Assembly: GCA_049301335.1 (NCBI GenBank)
Contig: JBAQKV010000126.1
Location: 1-9,439, forward strand
DNA: 9,439 bases
Direction of reading: 5' to 3'
Source of the DNA: JANJWP01 sp049301335
GTDB lineage: Bacteria; Patescibacteriota; Gracilibacteria; BD1-5; UBA2023
Shown here: piece by piece, positions 5,449 to 9,439 of the stretch
Layout of the letters: every line of letters begins with the position of its first letter
Position numbering within the stretch: the first letter of the stretch is position 1
Translations under genes and position numbers: made by a program
Notes under the pieces: generated by a model
Seen by the model: the letters and a program-made list of their open reading frames with translations, nothing else
What the model was told of the DNA's origin: nothing
Database searches by the model: none

Positions 5449-6360
5449 CTACGTAGCGCGCCGCGCGAAGCGGTACGAAGAAAGGAATCCGGACACCAGC
5501 GCGACGAACGCCAGCGCACAAACGACCGACAGGAAGGCTTGGTCCCTTTCCGCGAAGAATTTGTCGACGAAAATCGGAAAATCAGCGAGAAGCGAAAAAT
5601 TCACGCTCTTGATGACGAAGGCGAAGGTCGCGAGGGAAAGTACGGCGGCGACCAGCGCGTACGCGAGTCACTGTACGGCGAACGGACCGTATACGAAGCG
5701 CGCCCCTCCCCCTACAAGGCCGATGATGCGGATTTCCTCACGGTAGTAGAACACGCTGTTTCCGATGGCGTTGTACACGATGGCGGATACCGCGAAAAGG
5801 AAAAGCCCCACGACGACGATGATACCGTACCGGATCGACATGAGCACGTCGGTAAGGCCTTTGATCTTCTCGTACTGCGCGCGGTAGTCGACGATGGTCT
5901 TCTTGCCCGTTCCCGCGTCGTACTGTACGGCGCTTTTGTGGCTCGAGACCACGGCGTCGAGTTCGGCGTATTTGGCGATGGGGACGTTCTTTACGGAAAG
6001 CGAACTCGGGAGCGGATTGTCCTTGTCGCTCTCGATGACGCGGGCGAGTTCTGGATCGCGCTTCTTCAGGACTTCGAAAGCCTCGGCGTTCGAAACGTAT
6101 TTGATTTCGACGGCGTTATCCACGGCGCGGAGCCCGTTGGTAAGCTCTACGATTTCACGGCTGGTATCCGAGAATCCCGGCTTGAGGTTCAACGAAAGGG
6201 ACAGACGGTCCGAGATATTGCCGATGATGGCCGAAGCTACATATTCGACGAAAAAGAGGACGTAAATGAAGAATGTCATGAGCGACAGCACGAGGACGGT
6301 CGAGAACGAAAGAAAGGAGTTGCGCGCGATGTTCTTCATCGCGTATTTGAAGATTCTCAA
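5449..6360 (-). CDS. ftsX: cell-division ABC transporter permease FtsX, in-frame UGA read as Gly
   Basis: 303 residues from a TTG start at 6360 (MRIFKYAMKN); TAG stop at 5449-5451. FtsX is the membrane half of FtsEX, which couples division to activation of cell-wall hydrolases. A four-helix layout is visible: TM1 about 17-45, an extracellular domain with NPLPSSL (115-121), TM2 about 172-199, the cytoplasmic 'REEIRIIGLVGGGARFVYG' then PFAVQ segment (207-230), TM3 about 231-250 and TM4 about 275-296. A UGA (5668-5670) is codon 231, directly after GPFAVQ, where FtsX proteins normally have Gly (GPF-x-x-E/Q-G). Ending there would remove TM3 and TM4. TTG is preferred over the internal ATG at 6339 because the first residues match FtsX N-termini; a stop lies 10 codons upstream. 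ftsE is not adjacent, which is unusual. Confidence 0.9.
5668..5670 (-). other. UGA sense codon within ftsX
   Basis: TGA on the minus strand as codon 231 of ftsX. The downstream 72 codons continue in frame with two hydrophobic helices and end in TAG. Position homology supports glycine. Confidence 0.85.
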
Positions 6361-6387
6361 AGGGCTTCTGGTTCGATATACGGGGGC

Positions 6388-6415
6388 ATCCTACGGATTT
6401 CGCGACTCCGGGCAA
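6388..6415 (-). promoter_or_regulatory. candidate promoter for ftsX
   Basis: On the minus strand TTGCCC (6415-6410) and TAGGAT (6393-6388) are 16 bases apart, 28 bases before the TTG start. Each box matches the consensus at 4 of 6 positions. A promoter is expected because rpmA upstream ends in a terminator, but this match is weak. Confidence 0.3.
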
Positions 6416-6444
6416 GGGGAAGGCCGCAAAACTTCGCAGGAACG

Positions 6445-6466
6445 AAAAATCCCCCGTTTCCGAAGG
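6445..6466 (-). repeat. second copy of the motif bracketing ftsX
   Basis: Plus-strand AAAAATCCCCCGTT followed by TCCGAAGG; compare 5429-5448. On the minus strand it reads TCCTTC-ggaaac-GGGGGA-TTTTT, a 6-bp stem with two G-U pairs and a T-run, so it could be a back-up terminator behind the rpmA terminator. Confidence 0.45.
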
Positions 6467-6480
6467 ATTCGCGTTCGCAA

Positions 6481-6502
6481 GAAAAAAGAGGCCGAAGCCC
6501 CT
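6481..6502 (-). terminator. intrinsic terminator of the rpoA-rpmA operon
   Basis: On the minus strand AGGGGC-TTCG-GCCTCT (6502-6487) forms a 6-bp stem with one G-U pair and a C(UUCG)G tetraloop, followed by TTTTTC. It begins 7 bases after the rpmA stop. Confidence 0.9.
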
Positions 6503-6509
6503 GTTTTCT

Positions 6510-6782
6510 TTATGCAACGTTTACGTAGATGTCGCGGTATACGCGGCCATCGAAACGTACGCGGCGCTTCTCTTCGAAGCTGACCTTTCCGTCAACGGTG
6601 GTGAAGAGGGTGAAGTCGTGTCCCTGGGAGACGTTCTTACCCGGCCAGAACTTGTTGCCCTTCTGGCGAACGATGATGCTACCAGCGGTAACCGATTCTC
6701 CGCCAAATGCCTTGATACCGAGGCGCTTAGCTTGTGAATCACGTCCGTTCGAGGTGGAACCTTGGGCCTTTTTATGTGCCAT
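6510..6782 (-). CDS. rpmA: 50S ribosomal protein bL27
   Basis: 90 residues, ATG start, TAA stop. It begins MAHKKAQGSTSNGRDSQAKR, then GIKAFGGESV and GSIIVRQKG, the bL27 signature. The mature AHKK N-terminus reaches the peptidyl-transferase centre; there is no Firmicutes-type cleaved pre-sequence. The common GGGS of bL27 reads AQGS here. Trp is UGG in KFWPGKNV. It is the last gene of the operon, 24 bases after rpsG, followed by a UUCG-loop terminator. Its usual partner rplU is not beside it. Confidence 0.97.
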   Translation of the reverse strand: MAHKKAQGSTSNGRDSQAKRLGIKAFGGESVTAGSIIVRQKGNKFWPGKNVSQGHDFTLFTTVDGKVSFEEKRRVRFDGRVYRDIYVNVA

Positions 6783-6806
6783 GGTGCGTGAGGCGTTAGG
6801 GAGATA

Positions 6807-7259
6807 TTATCGGTTTGCGAAGCGAGCGAATGCCTTGTTGGCTTCGGCCATCTTGTAGACTTCGAGCTTCTTCTTTACGGCGTTTCCGGTTTCCTGGGAA
6901 GCTTCGATAAGTTCGGAAGCGAGGAAGTTGTGAAACTCCGTTCCGGACTTCGCGCGGGCGGAAGCGAGGATCCAGCGAACCGCGAGGGCGAGCTGGCGCT
7001 TCGGCTTCACTTCCTGCGGTACCTGGTAGATGGATCCACCTACGCGCTTCGGGCGGACTTCGATCTTCGGCATGACGTTTTCAAGCGCCTTTTCGAAGAC
7101 TTCTTCCGGGTTCGCGTGTCCCTTGGACTTGATTACCTCGAAAGCGTTCGAGACGATCTTCATCGCGAGGTATTTCTTGCCTTCCTTCATAACGTAGTTG
7201 ACGAACTTGGCGAGTCGTTCGTTACGAAGGTTGAGGGCGACGGTTCCTTTCGTGCTCAT
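6807..7259 (-). CDS. rpsG: 30S ribosomal protein uS7
   Basis: 150 residues, ATG start, TAA stop. uS7 nucleates 30S head assembly and contacts tRNA at the E site. Diagnostic segments are 'KFVNYVMKEGKKYLAMKIV', 'ALENVMPKIEVRPKRVGGS' then IYQVP, and 'RQLALAVRWILASAR' (Trp is UGG). It begins 25 bases after rpsL, the conserved rpsL-rpsG pair. fusA, normally next, is missing and rpmA follows instead. ATG follows CTATCC, with no Shine-Dalgarno sequence. Confidence 0.98.
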   Translation of the reverse strand: MSTKGTVALNLRNERLAKFVNYVMKEGKKYLAMKIVSNAFEVIKSKGHANPEEVFEKALENVMPKIEVRPKRVGGSIYQVPQEVKPKRQLALAVRWILASARAKSGTEFHNFLASELIEASQETGNAVKKKLEVYKMAEANKAFARFANR

Positions 7260-7284
7260 GGATAGAATGGTTGGTTAGTTCGGC

Positions 7285-7704
7285 TTATTTCTTAGCCTTC
7301 GGACGCTTCGCGCCGTAGAGGGAGCGGCTCTGTCCGCGCTTGTCGACGCCCTGGGTGTCGAGAACGCCGCGAACGATGTGGTAACGTACGCCCGGGAGGT
7401 CCTTGACACGTCCGCCGCGAACGAGGACGACCGAGTGTTCCTGGAGGTTGTGACCTTCACCACCGATGTAGCAGATGACTTCGTATCCGTTGGTGAGACG
7501 AACCTTGGCAACCTTGCGGAGAGCGGAGTTCGGCTTCTTCGGAGTCATGGTGTAAACCTTGGTGCAGACGCCGCGCTTCTGCGGGGAGTTCTGTTCGCGG
7601 GTTTCACGCTTGATGGTGTTCTTGATGAACTGGAGGGCAGGAGACTTGCTCTTGCGGACCTTGTCCTTGCGCGGTGCGCGGACAAGCTGATTGATGGTAG
7701 GCAT
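7285..7704 (-). CDS. rpsL: 30S ribosomal protein uS12
   Basis: 139 residues, ATG start, TAA stop. uS12 lines the decoding centre. The highly conserved 'TPKKPNSALRKVAKVRLTNG' and 'VRGGRVKDLPGVRYHIVRG' are present; Lys56/57 and Lys101 correspond to the streptomycin-site lysines and are unchanged. Between the N-terminal SPAL and PQKRGVC is a basic insert of about 13 residues relative to the E. coli protein (QFIKNTIKRETREQNS), as in Firmicutes-type uS12. Expression is probably as part of the rpoA-rpmA operon. The start follows CACAATCGCC. Confidence 0.98.
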   Translation of the reverse strand: MPTINQLVRAPRKDKVRKSKSPALQFIKNTIKRETREQNSPQKRGVCTKVYTMTPKKPNSALRKVAKVRLTNGYEVICYIGGEGHNLQEHSVVLVRGGRVKDLPGVRYHIVRGVLDTQGVDKRGQSRSLYGAKRPKAKK

Positions 7705-7728
7705 GGCGATTGTGAGAAAAACGGGCTA

Positions 7729-8127
7729 TTAACGCTTGGACCACTGGGAAGCCTTGCGCGCCTTGTGGAGACCCGGCTTCTTACGTTCGACGATGCGGGA
7801 GTCGCGGGTAAGGAATCCTGCGCCGCGGAGAACCATTTTGAGGTCTGCGGAAGCGAGGACGAGGGCGCGGGAGAGTCCGTGGCGGATCGCTTCGACCTGG
7901 GCGGATTCACCCCCTCCTTCGACCTTTACTTCGAAGCGCGCCTTATCCTGAAGGGAAGCGAGCTTGATCGGAGCGAAGAGCGTAGCGAAGAGGTCGCTGC
8001 GACCAACGTACTGATCGAAAGCCTTTCCGTTGATGAAAGACTGCCCTGCCTCGAGGTGGAGGCGAACCTGGGCAACGGCGGTCTTGCGACGGCCGACGGC
8101 GTAGAAGTATTTGCTTGCGGCAGACAT
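7729..8127 (-). CDS. rpsI: 30S ribosomal protein uS9
   Basis: 132 residues, ATG start, TAA stop. It begins MSAASKYFYAVGRRKTAVAQ, then KARFEVKVEGGGESAQVEAI and 'RHGLSRALV', the uS9 pattern, and ends RKASQWSKR. The C-terminal SKR tail reaches the P-site tRNA; the usual Q-F-S-K-R is QWSKR here, with Trp as UGG. It lies 21 bases after rplM, the near-universal rplM-rpsI pair. Confidence 0.98.
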   Translation of the reverse strand: MSAASKYFYAVGRRKTAVAQVRLHLEAGQSFINGKAFDQYVGRSDLFATLFAPIKLASLQDKARFEVKVEGGGESAQVEAIRHGLSRALVLASADLKMVLRGAGFLTRDSRIVERKKPGLHKARKASQWSKR

Positions 8128-8148
8128 ACTCGGTAGAGGTTGCTAAAA

Positions 8149-8580
8149 TTATACGGAAATGGTTTCAGGCTTCTGAGCTTCGTAGCCGTGGGCGTTTCCG
8201 GTTTCAAGCTTAAGACGAAGCATCATGCCGTCGCGGAGACGGTTCTTCGGAAGCATGCCGAATACGGCGTGGCGGACGATTTCGGTCGGCTTCTTGGCGC
8301 GGAGCTTACCGAGGGTGATTTCCTTGAGGGAACCCATGTACCCGGAGTGGGTGCGGTAAACCTTGTCCTCCTCCTTGTTGCCAGTTACGGCAACCTTGCC
8401 GGCATTGAGGACGATGACGTAGGAGCCATTGTCCACGTGGGGAGCGAAGTCTACGCGGTCCTTCCCCTTGAGGAGAACGGCGATGCGGGTGGCGAGCTTG
8501 CCAAGATTCTGGCCGTCGGCATCGATAACGTACCACTTGCGGTCGCTCCCGACGATCTGTTTCGGCATGAGGGTTTTCAT
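8149..8580 (-). CDS. rplM: 50S ribosomal protein uL13
   Basis: 143 residues, ATG start, TAA stop. The uL13 signature is clear: RKWYVIDADGQNLGKLAT, LLKGKDRVDFAPHVDNG, the KVYRTHSGYMGSLKEIT segment (the Y-x-H-S-G-Y-x-G motif) and 'VRHAVFGMLPKNRLRDGMM'. The protein is needed early in 50S assembly. The conserved Trp is UGG. It follows rplQ by 25 bases and precedes rpsI. The MKTLMPKQ start is at the expected distance from the conserved region; an internal Met five codons in (MPKQ) is a possible alternative. Confidence 0.98.
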   Translation of the reverse strand: MKTLMPKQIVGSDRKWYVIDADGQNLGKLATRIAVLLKGKDRVDFAPHVDNGSYVIVLNAGKVAVTGNKEEDKVYRTHSGYMGSLKEITLGKLRAKKPTEIVRHAVFGMLPKNRLRDGMMLRLKLETGNAHGYEAQKPETISV

Positions 8581-8605
8581 GATTCTTTCGTTAGTTTGGC
8601 AAAAA

Positions 8606-8968
8606 TTACGCTTCGATGAGTTCGATCTTTACGAGCTTGGCGCTGTCGCCGTCGCGGTACTTAATCGGGGTGATGCGGGAGAAACCGGACTTGCGGTCCT
8701 TGAACTTCGCAGCGCGTTCGAAGAGGAGAACGCTCGATTCCTTGGTGAAGAGGATGGATCCAATTTCACGTATGGCATTAAGCTGGTTTCCTTCGTTGGC
8801 GATGTTGATGAGTTTATCGATCTTCCCGGAAATCGCGAGAGCGCGCTTTTCGGTAGTAACGATCTCGCTGTGGAGGAAGAAACTCGTAAGGAGGTTGCGA
8901 ATCATGGAATCGCGATGGTCGATGTCCTTCGTTTTGAAGTGACCGAACTTTTTCATGCGGTGGCGCAT
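8606..8968 (-). CDS. rplQ: 50S ribosomal protein bL17
   Basis: 120 residues, ATG start, TAA stop. It begins MRHRMKKFGHFKTKDIDHRD, then 'SMIRNLLTSFFLHSEIVTT' and EKRA, the bL17 pattern, and ends with the 'GFSRITPIKYRDGDSAKLV' beta region. It lies at the exit side of the 50S subunit. The N-terminal MRHR is conserved, but the following K/R-x-L-G-R segment is replaced by KKFGHFK. It follows rpoA by 36 bases, the usual rpoA-rplQ order. The leader ends CACACGACT. Confidence 0.97.
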   Translation of the reverse strand: MRHRMKKFGHFKTKDIDHRDSMIRNLLTSFFLHSEIVTTEKRALAISGKIDKLINIANEGNQLNAIREIGSILFTKESSVLLFERAAKFKDRKSGFSRITPIKYRDGDSAKLVKIELIEA

Positions 8969-9004
8969 AGTCGTGTGTTCTGGAAAATAGGGAAAATGTG
9001 TGCC

Positions 9005-9439
9005 TTAGTCGTCGCCGAGGAGTTTGAGACCGCGTTCCTTGAGTGCGTCGCGAACTTCGGTCATGGCCTTCTTTCCGAAGCCCTTGATGGAAGAAAGCTT
9101 GGCTTCGGTGCACTTGGTGAGCTGTTCGATGGAGAGGATTTCCCCGTTTACGAGAGCGTTCAACGTGCGCGGCGAGAGTCCCATGATTTCGATCGGAGTG
9201 TAGGTCTCCTTTTCGAGTTCGCTCTTGATTTCGAGCTTCTCCTTTTCGATGATCTCCTTGATGTCGCCGATGAATTCGCCTTCGATCTGGAGTCCTTCTT
9301 CATTGAAGAGGCGGAAGTAGGAAGTGAGCATGTCGCCCGAGAAGCGGATGACGTCCTGCGGCCCCATGACGCCGTTGGTGAGAACGGTGAGTTCGAGGGA
9401 GTCGAGGTTGGTCATTTCGCCGAAGCGGAGGTTCTTCAC
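9005..9439 (-). CDS. rpoA: RNA polymerase alpha subunit, C-terminal part (cut by window edge)
   Basis: 144 codons are visible; the frame is open to the edge and the GTG at the edge is an internal Val, not the start. The first about 45 residues ('NLDSLELTVLTNGVMGPQD', then DMLTSYFRLF) are the end of the alpha N-terminal assembly domain. A charged linker (about 49-80, rich in Glu and Lys) leads to the C-terminal domain, with 'EIMGLSPRTLNALVNGEI' and the helix-hairpin-helix KLSSIKGFGKKAMTEV, which contacts UP elements and activators. TAA stop. The first visible gene of the operon running to rpmA. The glycine-rich HhH codons are all GGN; no UGA is used. Confidence 0.97.
   Translation of the reverse strand: MKNLRFGEMTNLDSLELTVLTNGVMGPQDVIRFSGDMLTSYFRLFNEEGLQIEGEFIGDIKEIIEKEKLEIKSELEKETYTPIEIMGLSPRTLNALVNGEILSIEQLTKCTEAKLSSIKGFGKKAMTEVRDALKERGLKLLGDD

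Noticed and set aside
5539..6528. 329-codon plus-strand open frame over ftsX
   Set aside because: It is antisense to ftsX, whose membrane helices and motifs are clear; its translation is charged and featureless.
7378..8136. 252-codon plus-strand open frame
   Set aside because: It is antisense to rpsL and rpsI, which are unambiguous.
1..9439. CRISPR array, transposase, phage or defence genes
   Set aside because: No regularly spaced repeats, terminal inverted repeats or mobile-element motifs were seen on either strand.

Overview
The window looks like chromosomal DNA from a small-genome bacterium of the Candidate Phyla Radiation that reads UGA as glycine (translation table 25, the Gracilibacteria/Absconditabacteria group). 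Three things in the sequence point there. None of the 18 genes whose end is visible stops with UGA (12 UAA, 6 UAG). A plus-strand surface-protein gene stays open for 1251 bases only if nine UGAs are read through, and two of those fall on glycines of an NHL-type repeat. ftsX needs one UGA read through, at a position that is normally glycine, to gain its last two membrane helices. Conserved tryptophans in S7, S9, L13, L27 and L28 are all UGG, which argues against UGA=Trp. Coding DNA is visibly GC-rich, unlike the AT-rich described members of this group, so the exact lineage is uncertain.

Layout. 1-1251 (+): 3' part of a secreted NHL/beta-propeller-like protein, ending in a perfect hairpin shared with the converging minus-strand genes. 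1289-2181 (-): a two-helix pilin-like membrane protein and a small lipoprotein; the lipoprotein has a consensus-like promoter whose -10 box sits inside an operator-like inverted repeat. 2187-3413 (-): khpA, rpsP, tRNA-Leu, rpmB, rpsJ. 3502-5065 (-): tuf preceded by two small unidentified basic ORFs. 5183-5408 (-): tRNA-Asp/tRNA-Ala operon with its own promoter. 5449-6360 (-): ftsX with an in-frame UGA, bracketed by a short repeated motif. 6481-9439 (-): rpoA (partial), rplQ, rplM, rpsI, rpsL, rpsG, rpmA, tightly spaced and closed by a UUCG-loop terminator.

Most of the window is a translation/transcription cluster read right to left. The usual str operon is broken up: rpsL-rpsG is fused to the rpoA-rplQ-rplM-rpsI block, fusA is absent, and tuf-rpsJ lies about 2 kb away behind rpmA, ftsX, two tRNAs and two small ORFs. 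No gene has a recognisable Shine-Dalgarno sequence; start codons follow pyrimidine-rich leaders, about half of them ending in CC. UGA-Gly is confined to the surface protein and ftsX and is absent from about 1650 codons of the translation and RNA-polymerase genes. I see no phage, transposon, CRISPR or defence system here; the biologically unusual content is the recoding, the SD-less starts and a few unexplained small genes and regulatory sites.
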